From: Betaproteobacteria bacterium
Lineage (GTDB): Bacteria; Pseudomonadota; Gammaproteobacteria; Burkholderiales; SG8-39
DNA: 10,514 nucleotides
Assembly (NCBI GenBank): GCA_947467405.1
Contig: CANIIN010000050.1
Coordinates: 1-10,514, forward strand
Direction of reading: 5' to 3'
This document shows positions 1 to 8,141 of this stretch, piece by piece. Numbering within the stretch: position 1 is the first letter of the stretch; each line of letters starts with the position of its first letter. The notes below the pieces were generated by a model. The model was not told the origin of the DNA. It made no database searches and was given only the letters and a program-made list of their open reading frames with translations. A program made the position numbers and the translations under genes.

Positions 1-1
1 C

Positions 2-1114
2 GCGGCATGGGGCCGGCAGGCCTTCAACATCGGTGGGCGATTCAAGTTCTGGGGCGGCCTGACGGTGGAGGCGGTCGGTGGCGGGCCGGGGCTGGTGCAG
101 AACCTGACGGCTTCCGCGAAGAAGCACGGTATCGACATCTGGTATCACGCCCGCGCCATGGCGCTGCTGCACGACGACGACGGCATCCAGGGCGTGCGCG
201 TGAAGCGTGACGGTCGGACTCTCGATGTCGCCGCGAAGGCCGTGGTGCTGGCCGCCGGCGGCTTCCAGGCCAATCCGGAATGGCGCACGCGTTACCTCGG
301 GCCGGGCTGGGAACTGGCCAAGGTGCGCGGTACGCGCTTCAACACCGGCGATGGCATCCGCATGGCCCTGGATGCGGGCGCGGCGGCGGCCGGCAACTGG
401 TCGGGCTGTCACGCTGTGGCCTGGGAACGCAACGCGCCGGAATTCGGCGACCTGGTGGTGGGCGACCAGTACCAGAAGCATTCCTATCCGTGGGGCATCT
501 ACCTCAACGCCGAGGGCAGGCGTTTTCTCGACGAGGGCGCCGACTTTCGCAACTACACCTATGCCAAGTACGGCCGCGTCATCCTGCAGCAGCCGGGGCA
601 GTTTGCGTGGCAGGTGTTCGACGCCAAGGTGAAGTCGCAGTTGCGTGACGAATACCGCATCAAGCAGGTCACCAAAGTCGTGGCCAGTACGCTGGAAGAA
701 CTGGTGGCGAAACTGGATGACGTCAACGCCGCGGTGGCACTCGAAGAGATCAAGGCCTACAACGCGGCGGTGCGCAGCGACGTGCCGTTCAACCCCAACA
801 TCAAGGACGGCCGCCGCACCACCGGTCTCGCCATCAACAAATCCAACTGGGCCAACACCCTCGATACGCCGCCCTTCGAAGCCTATGCCGTGACCTGCGG
901 CATCACCTTCTCGTTCGGCGGCCTGCGCATCAACACCGACGCGCAGGTGATGTCGTCCGACGGCGAGCCGATCGCCGGATTGTTTGCAGCCGGCGAACTG
1001 GTGGGCGGCATTTTCTGGTTCAACTATCCGGGCGGCTCGGGGCTGACCAATGGTGCGGTGTTTGGTCGGATAGCCGGGGCGTCGGCGGCGAAGGCGGCAA
1101 AGCCGGCTGGCTGA
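2..1114 (+). CDS. FAD-dependent dehydrogenase, TcuA/fumarate reductase flavoprotein family (5' partial)
   Basis: The reading frame is open from base 2, so the gene begins upstream; 370 residues are visible. Relatives of this kind are usually about 450-500 residues, so roughly 100 N-terminal residues, including the Rossmann GxGxxG FAD-binding site, lie outside the window. Near the visible start is FWGGLTVEAVGGGPGLV, a motif I associate with the tricarballylate dehydrogenase (TcuA)/CobZ branch. The C-terminal FAD motif is clear: GGLRINTDAQV, then GLFAAGELVGG, then NYPGGSGLTNGAVFGRIAG. Family members oxidise or reduce a carboxylate- or ketone-activated C-C bond using bound FAD. The exact substrate (tricarballylate, a ketosteroid-like or another unsaturated acid) is not readable. 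A GTG at 65 could be taken as a start, but family-like sequence upstream of it shows that would be too short. The gene converges on the LLM gene across a palindrome-rich gap. The family is confident; the substrate is open. Confidence 0.88.
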   Translation, partial: AAWGRQAFNIGGRFKFWGGLTVEAVGGGPGLVQNLTASAKKHGIDIWYHARAMALLHDDDGIQGVRVKRDGRTLDVAAKAVVLAAGGFQANPEWRTRYLGPGWELAKVRGTRFNTGDGIRMALDAGAAAAGNWSGCHAVAWERNAPEFGDLVVGDQYQKHSYPWGIYLNAEGRRFLDEGADFRNYTYAKYGRVILQQPGQFAWQVFDAKVKSQLRDEYRIKQVTKVVASTLEELVAKLDDVNAAVALEEIKAYNAAVRSDVPFNPNIKDGRRTTGLAINKSNWANTLDTPPFEAYAVTCGITFSFGGLRINTDAQVMSSDGEPIAGLFAAGELVGGIFWFNYPGGSGLTNGAVFGRIAGASAAKAAKPAG

Positions 1115-1157
1115 TGTAGCTGTCTTGTTAATGATTTGAAAGTCCTCACAGCCCTTC

Positions 1158-1236
1158 GTCATCCCCGCGCAAGCGGGGATCCAGTGACTTTTCTGTCGTG
1201 ACGACGACGCTGGATTCCCGCTTTCGCGGGAATGAC
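1158..1236. repeat. Paired 27-base inverted repeat (dRS3/REP-like element)
   Basis: Two 27-base arms, 1158-1184 and 1210-1236, are inverted copies matching at 24 of 27 positions, separated by 25 bases. Each arm is itself a palindrome: the left contains ATCCCCGCGCAAGCGGGGAT and the right ATTCCCGCTTTCGCGGGAAT. The core ATTCCC(N8)GGGAAT resembles the dRS3 repeats of Neisseria and similar dispersed repeats in other beta- and gammaproteobacteria (recalled, not searched). It lies 43 bases after the flavoprotein stop. The RNA could fold as two small hairpins or one long one, and could help end transcription. There is no strong T-tract. Confidence 0.8.
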
Positions 1237-1286
1237 AAACTATTGCCACATACATCTGGGAGCACTCAACTGATGCAGCACAATGC

Positions 1287-1319
1287 CTTGTAGAGCGCCA
1301 TTTGGCGCGCTTCTACAAG
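1287..1319. terminator. Long hairpin between convergent genes, possible bidirectional terminator
   Basis: The outer stem CTTGTAGA (1287-1294) pairs with TCTACAAG (1312-1319). The inner stem GCGCC (1295-1299) pairs with GGCGC (1304-1308). There is an ATTT loop and a 3-base bulge at 1309-1311. The 13 base pairs lie in the gap between two converging genes, where a terminator is expected. No run of T follows on either strand, so intrinsic termination is uncertain. It may instead be another REP-type element. Confidence 0.45.
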
Positions 1320-1371
1320 CATTTCCCGGGGGGGCGAGCCAGCCTGCTTTGCATCACCATGAGCTCCATTT

Positions 1372-1410
1372 CCTCCCCCTGCGTAGCGGGGGGGAGGCCA
1401 GGAGGGGGGC
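1372..1410 (-). repeat. GC-rich stem-forming repeat, left copy (inverted relative to 1446-1490)
   Basis: CCTCCCC (1372-1378) pairs with GGGGAGG (1391-1397) around a short inner stem, and is followed by a G-rich tail ending GGGGGGC at 1410. Read on the minus strand, the order is a C-rich lead, then a C-run, then GC, a short loop, and a G-run. This is the same architecture as the copy at 1446-1490 in the other orientation. It resembles the dispersed CCCTAACCCTCCCCC-type repeats found between genes in many proteobacteria (recalled, not searched). Confidence 0.6.
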
Positions 1411-1445
1411 GAATTGAACGGGCACTGTTCAGTTGGCCGTCGCAT

Positions 1446-1490
1446 GCCCCCACCCTAACCCTCCCCCCGCGCTGTCGCGCAAGGGAGGGG
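1446..1490 (+). repeat. GC-rich stem-forming repeat, right copy
   Basis: The C-rich lead contains CACCCTAACC. CCCTCCC (1459-1465) then pairs with GGGAGGG (1483-1489), enclosing an inner stem GCGC (1469-1472)/GCGC (1477-1480) with a TGTC loop. It ends 15 bases from the stop codon of the leftward LLM gene, so on the minus strand it could serve as that gene's 3' hairpin. With the element at 1372-1410 it forms an inverted pair about 35 bases apart. Confidence 0.6.
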
Positions 1491-1504
1491 ACTTGGAAGT
1501 TGGC

Positions 1505-2533
1505 TCAATCCAACCGCTTGAAATCCCTCACCACATCCGCCCAGTGCTGCGGGTCCGGATGGCGATTGAGGTTGATGTTCACGCTGTCGGCGATGCCGTC
1601 CAGTCGCTCGCGCAGTTTGCGAGCAATGTCGTGGCGTTCACCGACCACGCAGATGCTGTTCAGCACGTCGTCGTCGATGAGGTCGGCCATCTGCTCCCAG
1701 CGCGCGGCGTTGTCGAATTGCTTGGACAGGCGGTTCAGTTCCACGTGCAGGTCGTCCCAGCCGTGATGCGCGAGCGTGGAGCGGTAGGCGGGCGTCGAGC
1801 CGTAGAAGGCCAGTTGCTCGCGCGCCGCGCGCTGGGCGGCAGCGAAGTCTTCCTCGGTATCGGCCGTGACCACCAGCGTGAGGGCCATGACCTCGATGTC
1901 GCGGCGCTGTCGTCCGGATTTCGCCAGGCCTTTTTCCAGCGCAGGCAGCGTCAGTTCCAGCAGACTCTGGCGGGTGTTGAAGCCATGGGCGATGAAGCCG
2001 TCGGCCGTCTCGCCGGCCACCGCGGTCATCAGCGGGCCGAAGCCGCCGACGAAAATCGGCGGCGGGCCAAAGGGATTCGGGCCCGGATCGAAGGCCGGGA
2101 TCATCAGCGTGTGCTGGTAGAAGCGACCCTGGAAATCGAGCGGGCCCCTGCCTTCCCAGCAGTTCCAGATCGCCTTGATGGCCTGCACGATCTCGCGCAT
2201 GCGTGCGGCCGGATGCGACCAGGTGGAACTGAAGCGCTTTTCGATATGCGGCTTGATCTGCGAGCCCAGGCCGAGCATGAAGCGTCCGCCGCTGATGACC
2301 TGCATGTCGTAGCCGAGGTTGGCCAGGTTCATGGGGTTGCGCGCAAAGGCCACGGCGATGCCGGTGCCCAGGCGCAAGGTGCGGGTGTGTTCGGCGGCCA
2401 CCGCGAGCGCCAGGAATGGGTCGTGTTTCGACTCCAGCGCCAGACCGCCGTCGTAGCCGATGTCTTCCAGCTGCTTGTAGATGACACGCGCTTCGCGTGC
2501 ATCGTCCAGTGCTGCGTTGGTGTGGATCTTCAT
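1505..2533 (-). CDS. LLM-class flavin/F420-dependent oxidoreductase
   Basis: A complete protein of 342 residues with the luciferase-like monooxygenase TIM-barrel pattern. It has an N-terminal strand and helix with EDIGYDGGLALESKHDPF (about 23-40), then LRLGTGIAVAFARNP (about 53-67). The signature segment GGRFMLGLGSQIKPHIEKRF spans about 82-101, and PPPIFVGGFGPLMTAVAGE about 157-175. Length and layout match the family annotated as F420-dependent oxidoreductase of the MSMEG_2256 type (TIGR03617; recalled, not searched). Such enzymes transfer hydride using F420H2 or FMNH2, in the cytoplasm. Cofactor and substrate cannot be told from the sequence. The ATG at 2533 is the natural start, though its Shine-Dalgarno sequence is weak. 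The gene is divergent from the dehydratase operon and convergent with the flavoprotein. This gene pattern often accompanies acyl-CoA catabolic clusters, which suggests a redox role in the same pathway (inference). Confidence 0.9.
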   Translation of the reverse strand: MKIHTNAALDDAREARVIYKQLEDIGYDGGLALESKHDPFLALAVAAEHTRTLRLGTGIAVAFARNPMNLANLGYDMQVISGGRFMLGLGSQIKPHIEKRFSSTWSHPAARMREIVQAIKAIWNCWEGRGPLDFQGRFYQHTLMIPAFDPGPNPFGPPPIFVGGFGPLMTAVAGETADGFIAHGFNTRQSLLELTLPALEKGLAKSGRQRRDIEVMALTLVVTADTEEDFAAAQRAAREQLAFYGSTPAYRSTLAHHGWDDLHVELNRLSKQFDNAARWEQMADLIDDDVLNSICVVGERHDIARKLRERLDGIADSVNINLNRHPDPQHWADVVRDFKRLD

Positions 2534-2830
2534 GATGGTTTCATTGCTGTGTGAGTTGCACCGCGGGCCGATTGTCGCGGCGATGGCGTCTGACGATGGC
2601 GTCGCGTTCGCAACGAATGTAGCACGCTGCCCGCGAACGACGAGGCGGTATCGGGCGTGTCCTGCAAGCTCTTTCGACTGACGTTATGCTGTGCGCGCCC
2701 GGATCGGCTCACGCTTCCCGCTACGAATCGCGATGCGCCGTGCCGACGGCCATCGCGCGGAAGTGAATGAATGACCGCGTGGTACCGGGCGTGTGAATTC
2801 CCCGATTGAAAATCATTGAACGGAGCAGGC
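2534..2830. promoter_or_regulatory. Divergent intergenic region, probable control region for both directions
   Basis: This is about 297 bases between the start of the leftward LLM gene and the rightward dehydratase operon. No convincing gene is seen. It holds two direct copies of CGATGGCGTC (2581-2590 and 2594-2603), an inverted pair CGTTCGC (2605-2611)/GCGAACG (2633-2639), and a strong dyad at 2729-2757. A possible weak rightward promoter is TATGCT at 2685-2690, with CTGCAA at 2662-2667 and 17-base spacing. It matches the -35 consensus poorly. The layout fits a shared control region, but no specific regulator site can be named. Confidence 0.4.
2729..2757. promoter_or_regulatory. 12-bp dyad / hairpin upstream of the operon
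   Basis: CGCGATG (2729-2735) pairs with CATCGCG (2751-2757), and GCCGT (2737-2741) pairs with ACGGC (2746-2750). There is a GCCG loop and one unpaired base at 2736. It sits about 73 bases upstream of the dehydratase ATG. No T-run follows, so it is not a classical terminator. It could be a leader RNA structure or a regulator-binding dyad. Confidence 0.45.
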
Positions 2831-3994
2831 ATGTCTGACCAGGATACCGATTGGCTGAACGCAAAGATCACCGATGAGGCGTTGGCCTTCATGAAGGCGC
2901 ATATCGGCATCCGGCGCAAGGTGCGGCCGTGGAATTCGCTGGTCACCGAAGACACCATCTGGCATTTCGCGCAGGGCACCGGCGACGACAATCCGTTGTG
3001 GTGGGACAAGGCCTATGCCGAGAAGGCCACCGGCCGCATGGCGGCGCCGCCGACCTATCTGTACAGCGCCTACAGCGGCGGACGTTACCTCGATGACAAG
3101 GTGCCGTCCGGCGTGGACATGTTCCTGCCCGGCGTGTTCGGCCTGTGGGCGTCCGAGAAGTGGCACTGGGAGCGTCCCGCGGTGCTGGGCGACAAGATCG
3201 TGTCGTACATGGAACTGGCCGACGCCAAGCTGCACGAGACCGGCAAGTTCGGCGGCCGCTCGGTGAGCCACGTCGAGCGCACTACCTTCCATGTCGGTGA
3301 GGACGGCCCGCAGATCGGCGAGGTGCGGCGCACGTTAAAGCGCATCGAGCGCGCCGGCGCCCGCGAGCGCAATGCCTTTGCCGACTGGAAACCGGCGCGC
3401 TACACCGCTGCCGACCGCGAACAGTTCGACAAGGAATACGAGGCCGAGACCGCGCAGCGCCGCGGCGCCGAGCCGCGCTACATCGAGGACGTGAAGGCGG
3501 GCGATTCGCTGGGCCGGCTGTTGAAGGGCCCGCTCACCATCACCAACATGGTGGGCTGGCTGCTGGGCTGGGGGTCGCCGATGTGCCAGACCAACCGCAT
3601 CGCGCACAAATTCCTGAAAGCCACGCCGGGCATGCGTTATCACAACCCGGAGACCGGCATCGATGACACGCTGGAAGGCGCGCACTGGGACCCGTACCTG
3701 GCGCAGATGAGCGGCGTGCCCGAGGGTTATGACTTCGGCGCGCAGCGCATCAGCTGGCTGTGCCACCTGCTCACCGACTGGGGCGGCGACGCGGCCTTCG
3801 TCTCCGATCTCGACGCGCGCATCCTGCGACCGAATTTCCTGGGCGATACGCAGCGCATCAGCGGGCAGGTCACCACGGTGCAGCCCGGCAACAATGAAGG
3901 CGCTGCGCTGTGCGAACTGAAGGCGGTGAACCAGGATGGCCTGACCACCGCCGTCGCCACGGCGCGGGTGGTCCTGCCCAGCCGCGCGCGCTGA
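2831..3994 (+). CDS. FAS1-like/MaoC double-hotdog acyl dehydratase (enoyl-CoA hydratase type)
   Basis: A protein of 387 residues with two hotdog-like halves. The N-terminal half (about 20-175) has GTGDDNPLWWD at 49-59 and AAPPTYLYS at 71-79, typical of the FAS1-like dehydratase domain. The C-terminal half (about 205-385) has CHLLTDWGGDAAFV at 311-324 and RPNFLGDTQRISGQV at 333-347. Such proteins hydrate 2-enoyl-CoA or dehydrate 3-hydroxyacyl-CoA in the cytoplasm. The classical hydratase-2 motif (D-x-N-P-x-H) has Trp in place of His in the first half, so His312 of the second half is the more likely catalytic His (inference). The ATG at 2831 is chosen because GGAG at 2822-2825 lies 5 bases upstream; a TTG at 2816 in the same frame lacks such support. 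It is the first gene of the rightward operon, with the ligase 23 bases downstream. Substrate unknown. Confidence 0.88.
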   Translation: MSDQDTDWLNAKITDEALAFMKAHIGIRRKVRPWNSLVTEDTIWHFAQGTGDDNPLWWDKAYAEKATGRMAAPPTYLYSAYSGGRYLDDKVPSGVDMFLPGVFGLWASEKWHWERPAVLGDKIVSYMELADAKLHETGKFGGRSVSHVERTTFHVGEDGPQIGEVRRTLKRIERAGARERNAFADWKPARYTAADREQFDKEYEAETAQRRGAEPRYIEDVKAGDSLGRLLKGPLTITNMVGWLLGWGSPMCQTNRIAHKFLKATPGMRYHNPETGIDDTLEGAHWDPYLAQMSGVPEGYDFGAQRISWLCHLLTDWGGDAAFVSDLDARILRPNFLGDTQRISGQVTTVQPGNNEGAALCELKAVNQDGLTTAVATARVVLPSRAR

Positions 3995-4017
3995 TCGATC
4001 GCGAGGATCGACCTCCC

Positions 4018-5589
<1,572 letters not shown>

Positions 5590-5671
5590 AGGCTTCGACG
5601 GCAATGACCATGACCAAGACCATGGCAATCGGCAGTTCGGCGTAACATCGACTCTGGAAGGTATGAACAAC

Positions 5672-6694
5672 ATGGGCTACATGAACGACATGAACAGCAA
5701 CACGACAACGCATCGACAAAACATCGGCCGTCGCATCGCAGCGGCCATCGGCCTGCTGTGCGCGGCAGCGTATCTGCCTTCCGCCATGGGGCAGGCCTAT
5801 CCTTCCAGGCCGCTGACCTTTGTCTATCCTTATCCGGCCGGCTCGTCGTCGGATACCGCCTGGCGCACCATCTCGCAGGACCTGTCGAAGAAGCTCGGCC
5901 AGCCGGTGATCCATGAAAACAAGGTGGGCGCCGGCGGGCGCGTCGGGCTGGACTTCGTCATCAAGTCCGCGCCGGACGGCTACACCCTCGGCATGATCAA
6001 CAACGTGCTGTCGGTGTGGCAGCCGTTGATGGACCCCAGGTTCAACATCGAGCCCGGCAAGGACTACACGCCCATCGTGCACGCCATCGAGACGCCGCTG
6101 ATGCTGGCGGCGAAGATCAATGCGCCGTTCCGCGACCTGAAGTCGCTGATCGCTTACGCCAAGGCCAACCCCGGCAAGCTGAACGCCGGTTCGAGCGGCC
6201 CGGGATCGGGTGCGCACCTTGGCCTTGCGTTGCTCAACTATCAGGCCGGCATCGATGTCACGCACGTGCCTTATAAGGGCGCGGCGCCTGCGCTGACGTC
6301 GCTGCTGGCCGGCGAGACCGACCTGTTCTTCGCCGATGCCGGCGCCAAGCCGCACATTGATGCCGGCAAGCTGATGGCCATCGCCGTCGGCAGCGGGCAG
6401 CGCTGGAGCCTCGTGCCGGGCGTGCCGACGCTGGACGAAGCGGGTTTGCCCGGTTTTCGCAATACTTCGTGGACATCGGTCGGTGGCCCCGCGGGCATTC
6501 CGGCCGATGTCGTGTCGCGGTTGAACCGCGCATTCAATGACGTGCTGACGACCCCCGAGGTGCGCACCAAGCTTGAAGCGGCCGGTTGGGCCATCAAGGG
6601 CGGGACGCAGCAGGAATTCATCGCCGTGATTCGCGGCGATACCGAGTTGTACCGGCCGGTGATCCGGGCGGCGAACATCAAGCTGGATCAGTGA
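5672..6694 (+). CDS. Tripartite tricarboxylate transporter (TTT) substrate-binding protein, Bug/TctC family
   Basis: A protein of about 340 residues that binds a carboxylate in the periplasm. An N-terminal signal peptide is clear: RR at about 20-21, a hydrophobic stretch AAAIGLLCAAAYL, and a likely cleavage after SAMGQA near residue 42. Family motifs follow: YPYPAGSSSDTAWR (52-65), NKVGAGGRVG (83-92), PDGYTLG (101-107), HVPYKGAAPALTSLLAGETD (198-217), and VPTLDEAGLPGF (251-262). The start is uncertain because four in-frame ATGs (5663, 5672, 5681, 5690) lie within 30 bases. GGAAGG at 5656-5661 spaces best to 5672. The usual TctA and TctB membrane partners are absent from the window, so it is an orphan receptor here. 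Many Bug proteins are encoded this way, and it may use membrane subunits from elsewhere or act as a sensor. Its place among acyl-CoA genes suggests it binds the acid the ligases activate. Confidence 0.92.
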   Translation: MGYMNDMNSNTTTHRQNIGRRIAAAIGLLCAAAYLPSAMGQAYPSRPLTFVYPYPAGSSSDTAWRTISQDLSKKLGQPVIHENKVGAGGRVGLDFVIKSAPDGYTLGMINNVLSVWQPLMDPRFNIEPGKDYTPIVHAIETPLMLAAKINAPFRDLKSLIAYAKANPGKLNAGSSGPGSGAHLGLALLNYQAGIDVTHVPYKGAAPALTSLLAGETDLFFADAGAKPHIDAGKLMAIAVGSGQRWSLVPGVPTLDEAGLPGFRNTSWTSVGGPAGIPADVVSRLNRAFNDVLTTPEVRTKLEAAGWAIKGGTQQEFIAVIRGDTELYRPVIRAANIKLDQ

Positions 6695-6697
6695 TGA

Positions 6698-6727
6698 ACA
6701 CGGCGCAGACTGCTTTACTGCGCCTGT
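6698..6727 (+). other. Intercistronic hairpin just after the binding-protein gene
   Basis: ACA (6698-6700) plus GGCGCAG (6702-6708) pair with CTGCGCC (6718-6724) plus TGT (6725-6727), a 10-bp stem with C6701 bulged and a 9-base loop. It starts 3 bases after the stop codon. No T-run follows, so full termination is unlikely. In other transporter operons such hairpins protect the 3' end of the binding-protein message, giving it higher abundance than downstream genes. That role here is inference. Confidence 0.5.
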
Positions 6728-6766
6728 GGGAGGCGTTGCAATGCTCAACCTTGGAATGGAATTGAT

Positions 6767-8005
6767 ATGACCGCTGTCACACCCAAAGCGCTTGCCGGAG
6801 TTCGTGTTCTCGATCTGTCCCGCATCCTCGCCGGCCCGACCGCCGCGCAGATGCTGGGCGACTTCGGCGCCGAAGTCATCAAGGTGGAAAAGCCCGGCGC
6901 CGGCGACGATTCGCGCCGCCTCGGCGGCCCGGCGCTGAAGACCAAGGACGGCAAGCCGTCCGAATTCTCGCCCATGTACACCTGCTCGAACCGCAACAAG
7001 AAGGGCATCGCCATCGACATCGCGCACCCTGAAGGCCAGGAACTGGTGCGCCAGCTCGCGGCCTGGGCCGACGTGCTGATCGAAAACTACAAGGCCGGTG
7101 ACCTGAAGCGCTACGGCCTGGATTACGAGAGCCTGCGCAAGGTGAATCGCAAGCTGGTGTACTGCTCCATCACCGGTTTCGGTCAGACCGGACCTTACGC
7201 GGCGCGTGCCGGCTACGACCCGATCTTCCAGGCCATGGGCGGCCTGATGAGCGTGTCCGGGCATCCGGACGGCGTGCCGGGCGGCGGCGTGATGCGCGTC
7301 GGTGTGCCGATCGCCGACTTCATCTGCGGCATCTACGCCTACGGCGCCATCCTCACCGCGCTGCACTACCGCGACCAGACCTCGGGCGAAGGCCAGCACA
7401 TCGACCTCGCGCTGCTCGACACCACCATCTCCGCCACCACCGTGGCCATGACCAATTACCTCGGCAACGGTGTGCTGCCGCAGCGTGTCGGCAACAGCGC
7501 GCCGACCAGCTCGCCCTCCGGCGTATACCCCTGCGCGGACGGGGAAGTGCTGATTTCCTCGCCGACCAACGATGTGTTCCGGCGCATGTGCGTTGCGCTC
7601 GGCCACGGCAAACTGGCTGACGACCCGCGCTACGCCACCAACCAGCTGCGCGTGGACAACCGCGTGGAACTGATGCGCAAGATGGAGGAAATCTTCGCAC
7701 CGCGCAAGCGCGTCGAACTGATGGAGCTGATGGAGGCGAACACCGTTCCCTGCGCGCCGATCTACGCCATGGACGATGTGTTCAATGACCCGCAGGTGAA
7801 GCACCGCGTCAACTCCGTCGAGGTGCCGCATCCCACGGTGAAGAAGATGGCCTTCGGTACCAACCCCATCCACATGTCGGAGACGCCACCGTCTGACTAC
7901 ACCGCACCGCCCGCGGTCGGCGAGCACACCATGCACGTGCTGACCAACATCCTCAAGCTGGACGCGGAGCGCATCGACGAGTTGCGCGGCAAGAAGGTCG
8001 TGTAG
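6767..8005 (+). CDS. Class III CoA-transferase, CaiB/BaiF (formyl-CoA transferase) family
   Basis: A complete protein of 412 residues, within the usual 380-430 range. It moves CoA between acyl groups, or possibly racemises an acyl-CoA if it is of the AMACR branch. Recognisable segments are GVRVLDLSRILAGPTAAQML (11-30), LGDFGAEVIKVEKPGAGDDSR (30-50), CSNRNKKGIAIDI (73-85), and DVLIENYKAGDLKRYGLDY (102-120). CSITGFGQTGPYAARAGYD follows (133-151), then VGVPIADFICG (178-188). Asp184 in the last is the expected catalytic Asp that forms the aspartyl-CoA anhydride. The family works as an interlocked dimer in the cytoplasm. The ATG at 6767 follows GGA repeats at 6753-6760. It lies 72 bases after the binding-protein gene and 136 before ligase 2. 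It probably activates an acid using CoA from a product thioester such as succinyl-CoA; donor and acceptor are unknown. Confidence 0.93.
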   Translation: MTAVTPKALAGVRVLDLSRILAGPTAAQMLGDFGAEVIKVEKPGAGDDSRRLGGPALKTKDGKPSEFSPMYTCSNRNKKGIAIDIAHPEGQELVRQLAAWADVLIENYKAGDLKRYGLDYESLRKVNRKLVYCSITGFGQTGPYAARAGYDPIFQAMGGLMSVSGHPDGVPGGGVMRVGVPIADFICGIYAYGAILTALHYRDQTSGEGQHIDLALLDTTISATTVAMTNYLGNGVLPQRVGNSAPTSSPSGVYPCADGEVLISSPTNDVFRRMCVALGHGKLADDPRYATNQLRVDNRVELMRKMEEIFAPRKRVELMELMEANTVPCAPIYAMDDVFNDPQVKHRVNSVEVPHPTVKKMAFGTNPIHMSETPPSDYTAPPAVGEHTMHVLTNILKLDAERIDELRGKKVV

Positions 8006-8024
8006 TCGATACACCCGAAGGATG

Positions 8025-8079
8025 GGGCGGCCCCGTCGCCGCCCTGATGGTTGCGCGGGTCGCCTCGCGCGACGAGGTG
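8025..8079 (+). other. Two tandem GC hairpins between the CoA-transferase and ligase 2
   Basis: The first stem is GGGCGGC (8025-8031)/GCCGCCC (8038-8044). The second is CGCCTCG (8061-8067)/CGAGGTG (8073-8079), with one G-U pair; GTCGC (8059-8063)/GCGAC (8069-8073) is an alternative fold. They begin about 20 bases after the CoA-transferase stop, in the largest gap of the operon (136 bases). No T-run follows. They may weaken read-through or stabilise the upstream message; in GC-rich DNA chance stems are also common. Confidence 0.3.
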
Positions 8080-8141
8080 TAACAGGACCTGCTGCAACGA
8101 GTGCCCGCGCCCCGAATCCACCAATCATTCCTTGACCGAAT

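Noticed and set aside
1158..1490. CRISPR array
   Set aside because: The repeats are inverted palindromes of different types, without regular direct repeats and spacers.
1433..2554. Plus-strand open frame of 373 codons opposite the LLM gene
   Set aside because: No recognisable domain, and it begins inside the repeat region. The minus-strand frame has the LLM signatures.
2816..2830. TTG start at 2816 for the dehydratase
   Set aside because: The ATG at 2831 has GGAG at a good distance; the TTG adds five residues without support.
2530..3009. Minus-strand open frame of 159 codons across the divergent control region, its stop overlapping the LLM start
   Set aside because: No domain, and half of it is antisense to the dehydratase. 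The stop/start overlap looks coincidental.
3910..4017. Upstream in-frame start for ligase 1
   Set aside because: It would overlap the dehydratase gene by 85 bases, and the added residues look like shadow translation (Arg/Gly/Pro-rich).
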